Source: Streptomyces sp. TRM68416
GTDB taxonomy: Bacteria > Actinomycetota > Actinomycetes > Streptomycetales > Streptomycetaceae
NCBI RefSeq assembly: GCF_014596915.1
Contig: NZ_JACVWU010000011.1
Location: forward strand, 62,001 to 126,000
Length of the DNA stretch: 64,000 bases
Direction of reading: 5' to 3'
Part shown: positions 1-6,910 of the stretch, in pieces
How the letters are laid out: every line of letters starts with the position of its first letter
How positions within the stretch are numbered: position 1 is the stretch's first letter
Notes under the pieces: generated by a model
The model's database searches: none
Seen by the model: the letters and a program-made list of their open reading frames with translations, nothing else
Told to the model about the DNA's origin: nothing
Position numbers and translations under genes: made by a program

Positions 1-1149
1 GCCGTCGACGCGGGGCACCGGGTCTGGTCCGTGTGGGACCCGGTGCGACGCGACGCGGCCGAGCGCGGGGAAGTGGCCCGGTACTCCGAGGAGGTCCTGA
101 CCGTCGATGTCACCGACGAGTCGGCCCTGCGCGCACTCGTCGTGCGGGCCGCCCAGGAGCATCGCATAGGCCACGTGATGTACCTGGGCAGCGGGATGGG
201 CGCGTGGCCCGTGCTGGAGGAGGCCCACCGGCTGGGACTCGGCGCCAACCCGCCGCAGTCCCACCTGCTGTTGGGGGACCGTGCGGCTCTGTGTGAACTG
301 CTGCACGGCCACGCCAGGCTGGGCGTGTGCTTCCGGCGGGTTGAGTTGCGGACGGAACTGCACGCTGCCGTGGACGAGTTGGGCGGCCCCCCGGTCGTCG
401 TCCGCTCCCTGGCCCGGGACGTCGACCGCCGCCCTGTCCTCGCGCCCGGGCCGGGCGCCCTCGAGGCCTGGGCCGGGCGCACCCCGGGGCCTTACCTCGT
501 CGAGGAGTTCCTGGCAGGGCCGCAATACACCGTCAGCACCCTCAGCGTTGACGGCATGCACCAGGTCGTCGGCATCACGGCCACCAGGACGGGGGGGCCG
601 CCGCACCTCGTGACCCTGGAGCATGTTCACCCGGCCCCGCTCGGCGACCGGGAGAGCGCCGAGATCCGGTCCGCGGTATGCGCGCTGCTGGACCTCGCGG
701 GATTCGAGCACGGACCGGCTGACATCACCGTCGTACTGACCGGCACCGGTCCCCGCATAGTCTCTTCCCGCCCCGGGTTCTCCCGGGACGGGATACCCCT
801 GCTGCTGAGGCTCGCCCGGGGGGTCGACTTGGAGGCGGCGTTCTTCCAGACCCTCACGATCAGCCGATGCCTGCCGCACACCGACGCCGTACGCACCGCC
901 GGGGCTGCCTTCTTCCAGCTGCCACCTGGCCGGCTGACCGCCGTGGCCGACCTCGACGAGATACGTGCCCTGCCCCATGTGCACGCGGTGCACTTCCCCT
1001 TCCGCCCCGGAGACCCTGTGCCCGGCATGACGGACGGCGCGACCGTGCCCGGCTTCGTCGTCGTCGACGGTGCGAACGCCGAGGAAACCGCCGAACGCCT
1101 CGCCGCCGTACGGCGGTTGCTGCGCGCCGAGGCAGAGCCCGCACCCTGA
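1..1149 (+). CDS. Divergent ATP-grasp-fold protein, 5' end cut by window edge
   Basis: The open frame continues to base 1, so the true start lies upstream; the first in-frame ATG is at 31. The fold is recognisable as ATP-grasp, as in carboxylases and amino-acid ligases: an N-terminal nucleotide-like half, then LVEEFLAGPQYTV (residues 156-168 counted from the ATG at 31), which matches the conserved EEFL-G-EY/F-SV strand. The later metal-binding region aligns as DITVVLTGTGPRIVSSRPG (231-249). In the family, two acidic ligands and an Asn sit there (E...E-x-N-x-R); here they read T and V-S-S. The usual Lys of VVVKP is Arg (PVVVRSL). The protein may therefore be inactive or use altered chemistry. 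It precedes a LysR gene, a small protein gene, a double cupin and an exporter on the same strand, which suggests a role in that locus. Confidence 0.75.
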   Translation, partial: AVDAGHRVWSVWDPVRRDAAERGEVARYSEEVLTVDVTDESALRALVVRAAQEHRIGHVMYLGSGMGAWPVLEEAHRLGLGANPPQSHLLLGDRAALCELLHGHARLGVCFRRVELRTELHAAVDELGGPPVVVRSLARDVDRRPVLAPGPGALEAWAGRTPGPYLVEEFLAGPQYTVSTLSVDGMHQVVGITATRTGGPPHLVTLEHVHPAPLGDRESAEIRSAVCALLDLAGFEHGPADITVVLTGTGPRIVSSRPGFSRDGIPLLLRLARGVDLEAAFFQTLTISRCLPHTDAVRTAGAAFFQLPPGRLTAVADLDEIRALPHVHAVHFPFRPGDPVPGMTDGATVPGFVVVDGANAEETAERLAAVRRLLRAEAEPAP

Positions 1150-1150
1150 A

Positions 1151-1234
1151 CCGCCGACCGCCGACCGCCGACCGCCGACCGCCGACCGCCGACCGCCGAT
1201 CGCCGACCGCCGACCGCCGACCGCCGACCGCCGC
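1151..1234. repeat. 12-copy heptanucleotide tandem repeat (CCGCCGA)n
   Basis: Twelve 7-bp units of CCGCCGA begin two bases after the stop codon of the ATP-grasp gene. Unit 8 starts with T instead of C and unit 12 ends in C. The period of 7 is not a codon multiple and the array lies between genes. It resembles a slippage-prone microsatellite. Confidence 0.95.
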
Positions 1235-1367
1235 GCCCGGCTGCGAGCCGCGCCGCCCCACGCGCCGCTCCCACTCGTGCCAAGCCCGCCGTACCACCGC
1301 ACGGCTCACGCACTCGCCCCCGCCGCCAGTACCCCCCTATCTCCCCACACCCCGGAGGACAGGACAC

Positions 1368-2267
1368 GTGGACATGCGTCAGCTCAGGACATTCCACAGG
1401 GCGGCCGCCCTGCTCAGCTTCAGCCGCACTGCTGCCGAGCTCAACTACGCGCAGTCCAGTGTGACCGGGCAGATCAAGGGCCTGGAGAACGCCTTGGGCG
1501 TGGCGCTGTTCGAGCGGCTCTCCGGACGCAGGGTCCGCCTCACGCCGGCGGGCCGACGGCTGCTGCCGTACGCGGAACGGCTGCTCCTGCTCGCCGAAGA
1601 GGCCCGCAGCGCCGTCTCCGGCTCTCCCGAGCCGTCGGGGCGGCTGGTGATCGGGACGATGGAGAGCATCGCCACGTACCGCATGCCACCCCTTCTGGAG
1701 TTCTTCCACCACCGCTGCCCGCAATTGGAGTTGGTGCTACGGCCCGGCAGCGGGGCGGAGATCCTCGACGGTCTGCGCCAGGGCGCCCTGGACCTGGTCC
1801 TGCTGATCGACACCGAGACACTCCATCCCGGCCTGGAGAGCACGGTGTTCGGACCCGAGCCGCTCGTCGCCGTAGTGGCACCCCATCACGAGCTGGCCGG
1901 ACGGCGATCGGTCGCCGGTGAGCGGCTGCGGCAGGTGCCGATCCTCGCGCCGGAGTCCGGACGCGGCTACCGGCGGCTGCTGGACGGTGAGTTGGACGGT
2001 CGGACCGCGCCGATCCTTGAGTCCGGCACGGTCGAGTCGACCAAGCGGTGGGCCGCGGCCGGTCTCGGGGTGGGACTGCTGCCCGCGGTGGCCGTCGCCG
2101 ACGACGTCGCTGCGGGTGTGCTCGTCCCGCTCGACTGGCGCCCGCCGTCGGCCGTGTACGCGCAGCTCGTACGGCGCAGGCGCACCCCGGTCAGCCGGGA
2201 GATGAGGCTGTTCATCGACCAGGTCAGCAATCTTATGGCCGAGGAGGACGACCAGCTCGCGGCCTGA
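1368..2267 (+). CDS. LysR-family transcriptional regulator
   Basis: This is a 299-residue regulator of usual LysR length. The N-terminal winged helix reads MRQLRTFHRAA...SFSRTAAELN-YAQSSVTGQIKGLE, followed by the typical LFER segment. The remainder is a periplasmic-binding-like co-inducer domain. GGAGG at 1354-1358 sits 9 bases before GTG 1368, which I chose; ATG 1374 in the same frame is the alternative. It lies between the ATP-grasp gene and the small-protein gene on the same strand, and the 165-bp gap after it carries two perfect inverted repeats, so control of the downstream genes is likely. The inducer is unknown. Confidence 0.9.
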   Translation: MDMRQLRTFHRAAALLSFSRTAAELNYAQSSVTGQIKGLENALGVALFERLSGRRVRLTPAGRRLLPYAERLLLLAEEARSAVSGSPEPSGRLVIGTMESIATYRMPPLLEFFHHRCPQLELVLRPGSGAEILDGLRQGALDLVLLIDTETLHPGLESTVFGPEPLVAVVAPHHELAGRRSVAGERLRQVPILAPESGRGYRRLLDGELDGRTAPILESGTVESTKRWAAAGLGVGLLPAVAVADDVAAGVLVPLDWRPPSAVYAQLVRRRRTPVSREMRLFIDQVSNLMAEEDDQLAA

Positions 2268-2272
2268 GAGGA

Positions 2273-2290
2273 AAGCCGACCTATCGGCTT
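2273..2290. terminator. Hairpin directly after the LysR gene
   Basis: AAGCCGA and TCGGCTT form a perfect 7-bp stem with a 4-base loop, five bases after the LysR stop. A third copy of AAGCCGA occurs at 2312-2318. It could be a weak terminator or part of a regulator-binding region. Confidence 0.5.
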
Positions 2291-2347
2291 GTCCGAATTT
2301 TCATTCCAGGTAAGCCGATCAGGAATTCATTGACCGTGACGGCCGCG

Positions 2348-2370
2348 GTTGGTGAAATTAAGTCACCAAC
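2348..2370. promoter_or_regulatory. Perfect inverted repeat upstream of the small-protein gene, possible LysR operator
   Basis: GTTGGTGA and TCACCAAC are perfect 8-bp arms around a 7-base AT-rich spacer (AATTAAG). The site lies 62 bp before the ATG at 2433 and just downstream of a LysR gene. LysR proteins usually bind spaced dyads of this kind. The assignment is inferred. Confidence 0.55.
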
Positions 2371-2432
2371 AGGGAAGCCCCCCGGAAAAAGGCAAGAAAA
2401 CAAGGGGGGCGGAAAACCAAGAGGAGCCCCCT

Positions 2433-2768
2433 ATGAGCAACGTCTCCACCCCGGCCCAGCAGATGATGAACGGCCTGTACGCCGACGGCGCCCAGTTCGA
2501 CGCCGACTGGAGCAAGGTCGACGACGCCACCCTCGTCAAGCTGCGCGAGGCCGCCGCCTCCGGTGACGAGGCGCTGCAGTCGCTCCTCACCAGCCTGGCG
2601 TTCAGCAAGTTCGAGGGCGCCGACCAGGCCGCTCGTCTCTCCGCCTCCCTGGCCGGCATCAAGCAGGCGGCCGTTGCAGAGATCTTCGAGGAGCTGCCCA
2701 CCACCTCGATCGAGGACCTGCGCGCTGCCGCCGAGGCCGCCGGCTACGAGGTCGAGATCCTCGCCTGA
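2433..2768 (+). CDS. Small acidic helical protein, possible precursor or carrier peptide
   Basis: I do not recognise the family. The product has 111 residues, no Cys and no His, no signal peptide and no membrane segment. It is Ala/Glu/Asp-rich and looks almost wholly helical, and ends in GYEVEILA. GAGGAG (2421-2426) sits 6 bases before the ATG, giving a strong ribosome site. It follows a LysR gene with a perfect inverted repeat in between, and is followed by a stable hairpin and then the double-cupin gene. A small gene with a strong ribosome site ahead of an attenuator, near an ATP-grasp gene and an exporter, is the usual layout for a peptide substrate or scaffold. A structural accessory protein is equally possible. 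Confidence 0.75.
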   Translation: MSNVSTPAQQMMNGLYADGAQFDADWSKVDDATLVKLREAAASGDEALQSLLTSLAFSKFEGADQAARLSASLAGIKQAAVAEIFEELPTTSIEDLRAAAEAAGYEVEILA

Positions 2769-2794
2769 TCTCGATGCGGGACGGTGCGGTCTGG

Positions 2795-2828
2795 CCCCGG
2801 ACCCCGTGTCCGGGGGCGGGCCGCCCCC
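2795..2828 (+). terminator. Hairpin(s) between the small-protein gene and the cupin gene, possible attenuator
   Basis: CCCCGGAC (2795-2802) and GTCCGGGG (2808-2815) form a perfect 8-bp stem with loop CCCGT. An overlapping alternative pairs GGGGGC with GCCCCC at 2823-2828. No T tract follows. Such a structure would lower read-through from the small gene into the cupin gene. Confidence 0.55.
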
Positions 2829-2883
2829 TCGGATGAAATCCCCACCCCGCTCCCAACCGAAGCAGAAAAAGAAAGGGAACGTC

Positions 2884-4173
2884 GTGAGTGAGTCGTTTTC
2901 CATCGAAGGACTCGGCTGGCGTAAGAACTGGCGGATCGAGAACGGGAACGATTCCTATGTCGTCCCTTTCCCCACCCTGCGGCCGGCGACCCTGGTTTTC
3001 CACGGGGAAACAGAATTCAGCTACGGTCACTACGGAATTCACCTGGGCCAGGCGGACGTCTTGACCTTCATGGGACCGAGCAGCGGCACGGTCACCGGCT
3101 GGTTCATCGACTGCCGCGAGGGTTCGCCCACCGCCGGTGTGCGTGAGAAGCACATCTGGTCGCCCAGTTCGGCGCGCGCCCTGTACATCCCGCCGGGGGT
3201 GGCCCACACCTTCGACGGCCTGGAGTCCGTCAACACCATCAACTCCTACGAGTTGTTCCTGCCGGACCCCGCCGCATGGGTGCACGGCACCCTCGACTGG
3301 CAGCCCGACGCGGACATCATCAACATTCCCCTTGACATCGCCGACGAGGACATCCCCCTCTACAAGCCCAACTCCCACCCGGCCAGCGAACTCTGGTACG
3401 ACATGGTCGCCGCCCAGCAGCGCGCCATGATCCCGAAGGTGGCCTACGAGTATCCGGTCACGCGGGACGTGAAGCTCGCCGACGGCACGGTCCGCCGGGT
3501 CGAACTGCGCCGCCCGCTGCCCAAGGACGACAGGAAGGGCTGGGAGCCGCTGGCCGAGGTTTTCGGCGTGGGCTGGGTGCGCCACCCGGTGATCCGCAGC
3601 GGCGCCGAGTCCGGCTTCTCCGCCCTCCTGGACCGCCACCCGCTCTACTTCATCGACCACGGTGAGACGGGCTACACCCACGACGCCTACGGCATCCACC
3701 TCGGCCAGGAAGACCGGCTCACCTTCGCCGGACCGCGCAAGCAGATGGTCACCCTCCACCTCATCGACACCCGGGTGGACTCGCCGACCTACGGCGCGGA
3801 CGTGACGTACACCTTCTATCCGGACCCCGAGCGGTACTTGCTCATCCCGCCGGGCGTGGGCCACGCCTTCGAGCACCTGGAGAACGTGTTCACCGTCAAC
3901 CGGCCGCGAACCCTGCTGCCCGAGGACGGCAGCGAGTACCAGCCGGGCAACGACGTCGTCGACTGGCCGGTCGAGAATCGGCCGATCCCGGCGCTGCGGC
4001 CCAACACGGTCCCGGCGAGCCGCGAGTACTACGAGGCCCAGGTCGCGGACCAGAAGGCCCTGCGGGCGCTGCCCGTCACCCACTCCACCCCCTCGGTGAT
4101 GATGATCAAGGGCAAGGACGGCAAGGAGATCAGGGTCGCGCTGCGGAAAAAGGTGGCGATGACCGGCTCCTGA
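2884..4173 (+). CDS. Tandem RmlC-like double-cupin protein
   Basis: This 429-residue protein consists of two homologous halves, each like the dTDP-4-dehydrorhamnose 3,5-epimerase cupin. The N half has YGIHLGQADVLTF, then GSPTAG, then IPPGVAHTF. The C half has YGIHLGQEDRLTF, SPTYG and IPPGVGHAF. In RmlC the first motif is RGLHxQ with catalytic His and Arg; here His stays but Arg is Tyr in both halves, so classical epimerase activity is doubtful. The fusion may build a dimer-like unit in one chain. GTG 2884 was chosen because AAAGGGA lies 7 bases upstream and homology begins there. It probably shares an operon with the preceding small gene and the following exporter. The substrate is unknown. 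Confidence 0.8.
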   Translation: MSESFSIEGLGWRKNWRIENGNDSYVVPFPTLRPATLVFHGETEFSYGHYGIHLGQADVLTFMGPSSGTVTGWFIDCREGSPTAGVREKHIWSPSSARALYIPPGVAHTFDGLESVNTINSYELFLPDPAAWVHGTLDWQPDADIINIPLDIADEDIPLYKPNSHPASELWYDMVAAQQRAMIPKVAYEYPVTRDVKLADGTVRRVELRRPLPKDDRKGWEPLAEVFGVGWVRHPVIRSGAESGFSALLDRHPLYFIDHGETGYTHDAYGIHLGQEDRLTFAGPRKQMVTLHLIDTRVDSPTYGADVTYTFYPDPERYLLIPPGVGHAFEHLENVFTVNRPRTLLPEDGSEYQPGNDVVDWPVENRPIPALRPNTVPASREYYEAQVADQKALRALPVTHSTPSVMMIKGKDGKEIRVALRKKVAMTGS

Positions 4174-4263
4174 GAAACAACCAGCAGTGCGGCGGCCGAC
4201 ACGGTCGCCGCACCTCTGTCGTGCACCCCCACGCACCATCAGTCGTCCACGGAGTTGGAACCC

Positions 4264-5583
4264 ATGTCGAAGTCCCGTTCCCTGTACCGGTCATTGGCGC
4301 CCCTGCGGCACCGCGACTACCGCCTCTTCTTCATCTCGTACCTCGTCAGCATGCTCGGTGACGGGGTCTGGCTGGTCGCGCTGCCCTGGGTGGCCATGGA
4401 GCTGGGCGGTGACAGCTCCGAACTCGCCATGGTGGTGGGCGCCGAGGCGGTGGGCCTGGTCTCCTGCGTCCTGGTGGGCGGCGCGCTCGCGGACCGCTTC
4501 CCGCGCAAGCGGGTCATCGGCTGGTCGTTCGTGGCGAGCTTCGCCGTGCTCGCCATGCTCACCGCCGTCCATGTCATCGGGGACCTGAAGGTGTGGCAAC
4601 TGGTCGGCGCCGCCTTCGTCCTCGGCGCGTCCGCCGCGATCAGCGGTCCCGCCTCCGACGCCTTCACTCCCGACCTCGTGCCCGAGGAAAGCCTGCACTC
4701 CGCCAACGCCCTTGAGTCCACCGTGCGTTCGCTCACCATGCGGATGGTTGGCCCGGCGCTTGGCGGTGTGCTGATCTCGCTGCTCGACTCCATGAGCGTC
4801 ATCATGCTCAACGCGGTGAGTTTCGGGGTGGCGGCACTGTGTGTGGCCTTCATCCGGCCGGGAGTGTCCGCCGGTTCCGTGTCCGAGGAGGAGGCCGAGT
4901 CGGCCGAACCCGTCCCGTATCGGCAGGCGCTGCGTTACCTGTTCGGGGAGCGGTGGCTATGGGTGCTCATCGTGTGGTCCGGCGTGGTGCTGCTGCTCCA
5001 GTCAGGTCCCCGGCAGGTGCTCCTGCCCTTCCTCATCAGCGACCGGCTCGGTGGCGACGCCCGTGACTACGGCCTGTTCATCGCGGTGACCGGCGTCGCG
5101 GCCGTGGTCGCCTCCGTCGTGCTGGGTGCGCGCAAACCTCCCAAGGACTACGCCCGGTGGATGCTGCTCGCGTGGACGGCGGGCGCCGCGCCGCTGGCAG
5201 TGATGGTCTTCGTGCCGTCATTCTGGCTGCTGCTTCCCATGGCTGTGATGTACGGCTGCTTCTCGACAGTCGGCAACGTGTACTGGTCGACGCTGATCCA
5301 GACCGTGCCGAGCGCGGTGCGCGGTCGCGTCATCAGCATCGACTGGCTGGGTTCGCTGGCGCTCGTACCGCTGTCGGCGGTGATCGCGGGTGTGGGCTCG
5401 GGCCGGGCGTTCGTGGTGACCCTCTTCGTGCTGGGCGGGACGCTGCCGGTGCTGATGACGCTGGCGACACTGCGGTGGGTGGACCTGAGCGCGCTGCGGC
5501 CGCCGGGGGAGGCCGTGAAGAAGGCCGAGGAGCCGGCGCCCGAGGCCCCGGAGCCCCTGGTCGGGGCACGCCCCGCCTCGTGA
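4264..5583 (+). CDS. MFS exporter, EntS/MFS_3-like
   Basis: This 439-residue membrane protein has about twelve hydrophobic segments and begins LRHRDYRLFFISYLVSMLG, typical of the MFS_3 (transmembrane secretion effector) group that includes enterobactin exporter EntS. The loop motif ADRFPRKRV after the second or third helix is the usual MFS signature. ATG 4264 has GGAG 9 bases upstream; the in-frame TTG at 4255 is less likely. It follows the cupin gene by 90 bp on the same strand, so it may export the product of this locus or give self-resistance. Confidence 0.88.
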   Translation: MSKSRSLYRSLAPLRHRDYRLFFISYLVSMLGDGVWLVALPWVAMELGGDSSELAMVVGAEAVGLVSCVLVGGALADRFPRKRVIGWSFVASFAVLAMLTAVHVIGDLKVWQLVGAAFVLGASAAISGPASDAFTPDLVPEESLHSANALESTVRSLTMRMVGPALGGVLISLLDSMSVIMLNAVSFGVAALCVAFIRPGVSAGSVSEEEAESAEPVPYRQALRYLFGERWLWVLIVWSGVVLLLQSGPRQVLLPFLISDRLGGDARDYGLFIAVTGVAAVVASVVLGARKPPKDYARWMLLAWTAGAAPLAVMVFVPSFWLLLPMAVMYGCFSTVGNVYWSTLIQTVPSAVRGRVISIDWLGSLALVPLSAVIAGVGSGRAFVVTLFVLGGTLPVLMTLATLRWVDLSALRPPGEAVKKAEEPAPEAPEPLVGARPAS

Positions 5584-5736
5584 TGCGGGCGTCCTGTCCA
5601 CTGCCTTGATACACGGTTCCTTGCTCGTTCCCATGCCGAGGGAGCGCGGCGGGAACGGTGGCGAGCAGTATCCGGGATGTCGGGAGCGATCGACGTGACC
5701 ACGACACAGGCACTGGCTGCGACAAAGGGGTGGGGC

Positions 5737-5880
5737 ATGCTCAGCAGGACGATGAAGCTGGCCGGGATTGTTGCGATGACGCTCGCATTGGCGCTCGGGG
5801 GAAGTGCCGCACTGGTCGGGACCGAGGCCGCGGCGCACAGCGTGGCCCAGGGGGAGGGGCCGGCGACCCCGCGGGCCTGA
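5737..5880 (+). CDS. Possible small secreted or membrane peptide
   Basis: A 47-residue frame starts at ATG 5737 behind a G-rich ribosome site. It has a positive N-terminus (MLSRTMK) and a 19-residue hydrophobic segment (LAGIVAMTLALALGGSAAL), ending in GTEAAAHS, which resembles a signal peptide with an Ala-rich cleavage site. Only about 15 residues would be released. A near-perfect terminator follows 15 bp after the stop, which supports a real transcription unit. The family is not recognised. Confidence 0.4.
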   Translation: MLSRTMKLAGIVAMTLALALGGSAALVGTEAAAHSVAQGEGPATPRA

Positions 5881-5895
5881 CCCCCGTGAGCTCGG

Positions 5896-5930
5896 ACCGC
5901 TCCGTACACCGTGCCGGTGTACGGAGCGGT
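5896..5930. terminator. Strong intrinsic terminator, 15-bp perfect stem
   Basis: ACCGCTCCGTACACC pairs perfectly with GGTGTACGGAGCGGT around the loop GTGCC. It separates the + strand small ORF from the - strand TPR gene and can serve both directions. Confidence 0.9.
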
Positions 5931-5970
5931 CTGTTCGTCTGGAAGGACACCTGGACCCCGGCGCTGTTTC

Positions 5971-6486
5971 TCAGCTGTTCGGGAGCGGATCGGACACGGC
6001 CGCCGCGTAATTGGCGAGTGAGATGTTGTAGCACGGCAGATGGCGGGAGAGGGCGCCGAGGGCGAGCGCCGCGGCCTCCCGTTCGCGTCCGAGGTCGACG
6101 AACGCCAGGGCGAGGAACGCGGTGACCGCGTCGTCGAGGTGGTCCGAGGTCTTCTCGCGCTCCGCGAGCAGCATGTCGGCGCCGGCCTGTGGGTGGCCGA
6201 GGGCGCGCAGCGTACTCGCGAGCTGGATGACCGCCTGGCGTCGACGGTCGCCGTCCAGGCCGCCGTCCAGGGCCTGCCGGTAGAGGAGAACGGCCTGTTC
6301 GCCCAGGTCGGTCGCGTCGTAGGCGGAGGCGAGCTCGAACAGGGCGACGGGATGCCCCTCCGGCAGTTCGTCGGCCAGCGTCTTCATCTTCGAGCGGAAC
6401 TCCGCCGCATCGCAGTCCTGGAAGGCGGCCCACAGGGCGTCGCACCGCCGTTCCCACTCCGCCGTGGTCTTCAGGGTCATCGTCAT
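5971..6486 (-). CDS. Tetratricopeptide-repeat protein
   Basis: The 171-residue product is helical with TPR-like repeats: ALFELASAYDATDLGEQAV, then the AVIQLASTLRALGHPQAGA and DDAVTAFLALAFVDLGRERE segments, each with the small-residue spacing of TPR helices. Streptomyces relatives are short cytoplasmic TPR proteins of unknown function. The start is ATG 6486 or ATG 6480; neither has a clear ribosome site. An 18-bp perfect palindrome lies 70 bp upstream. Confidence 0.8.
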   Translation of the reverse strand: MTMTLKTTAEWERRCDALWAAFQDCDAAEFRSKMKTLADELPEGHPVALFELASAYDATDLGEQAVLLYRQALDGGLDGDRRRQAVIQLASTLRALGHPQAGADMLLAEREKTSDHLDDAVTAFLALAFVDLGREREAAALALGALSRHLPCYNISLANYAAAVSDPLPNS

Positions 6487-6555
6487 AGCTTTGCAGACGT
6501 GCCGCGGACGCAGGCAGGCCGGGAAGCCGGCCGGACGCGGCGTGGTGATGCGCCG

Positions 6556-6573
6556 TGTCTGTCCGGACAGACA
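6556..6573. promoter_or_regulatory. 18-bp perfect palindrome upstream of the TPR gene
   Basis: TGTCTGTCCGGACAGACA is a perfect palindrome about 70 bp before the TPR start. It is compatible with a dimeric TetR-type operator. No regulator gene is intact next to it, though a regulator remnant begins about 20 bp away. Confidence 0.55.
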
Positions 6574-6593
6574 GCGTCCACAACGACGCCGCG

Positions 6594-6818
6594 ACGGTTG
6601 AGCACCTGATGAGGCGGCCGCGCTCCCACGGGGACGAGGTGCGTACGAGCGTGGCGTTGCCGTCCAGGATGTTGCTGTTCGACCGCACCCACGGACGAGG
6701 CAGTCGCCCGCAGGCTCGGTGTCTCCGCGCGCACCGGGCGTCGTGTCGCCGCCGACCTCATGGCCCGACTCGGCGCACGCGGCCGCTGCCAGGCGGGTCT
6801 GCGCCCCCCAGCAACCCG
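6594..6818 (+). pseudogene. Remnant of a helix-turn-helix (LuxR/TrmB-like) regulator
   Basis: Two pieces of one family appear in different frames. Around 6594-6690 one frame reads VEHLMRRPRSHGDEVRTSV and then LPSRMLLFDRT, resembling the end of the sensory part of Streptomyces TrmB-like regulators. From 6691 a second frame reads TDEAVARRLGVSARTGRRV and then LMARLGARGRCQAGLRA, an almost intact LuxR-type DNA-binding helix-turn-helix. Intact relatives have some tens of residues between these parts, so an internal deletion with a frame change is likely, and the N-terminus is also missing. Confidence 0.65.
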
Positions 6819-6833
6819 GCCGGGTTGCTGGGG
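6806..6833. terminator. 28-bp perfect palindrome after the ABC exporter operon
   Basis: CCCCAGCAACCCGG is followed directly by its reverse complement. It lies about 80 bp downstream of the stop of the - strand permease gene, so it is a candidate terminator for that operon. Confidence 0.65.
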
Positions 6834-6910
6834 CGGAGCCGGCACACCCGGATGATCGGCCACCCCACGTGACGCACACGCCCCGCCCCTTTTCCCACCC
6901 CCTCGTCGCA

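Noticed and set aside
4255..4263. TTG start for the MFS gene
   Set aside because: ATG 4264 has a well-spaced GGAG and matches the family start better.
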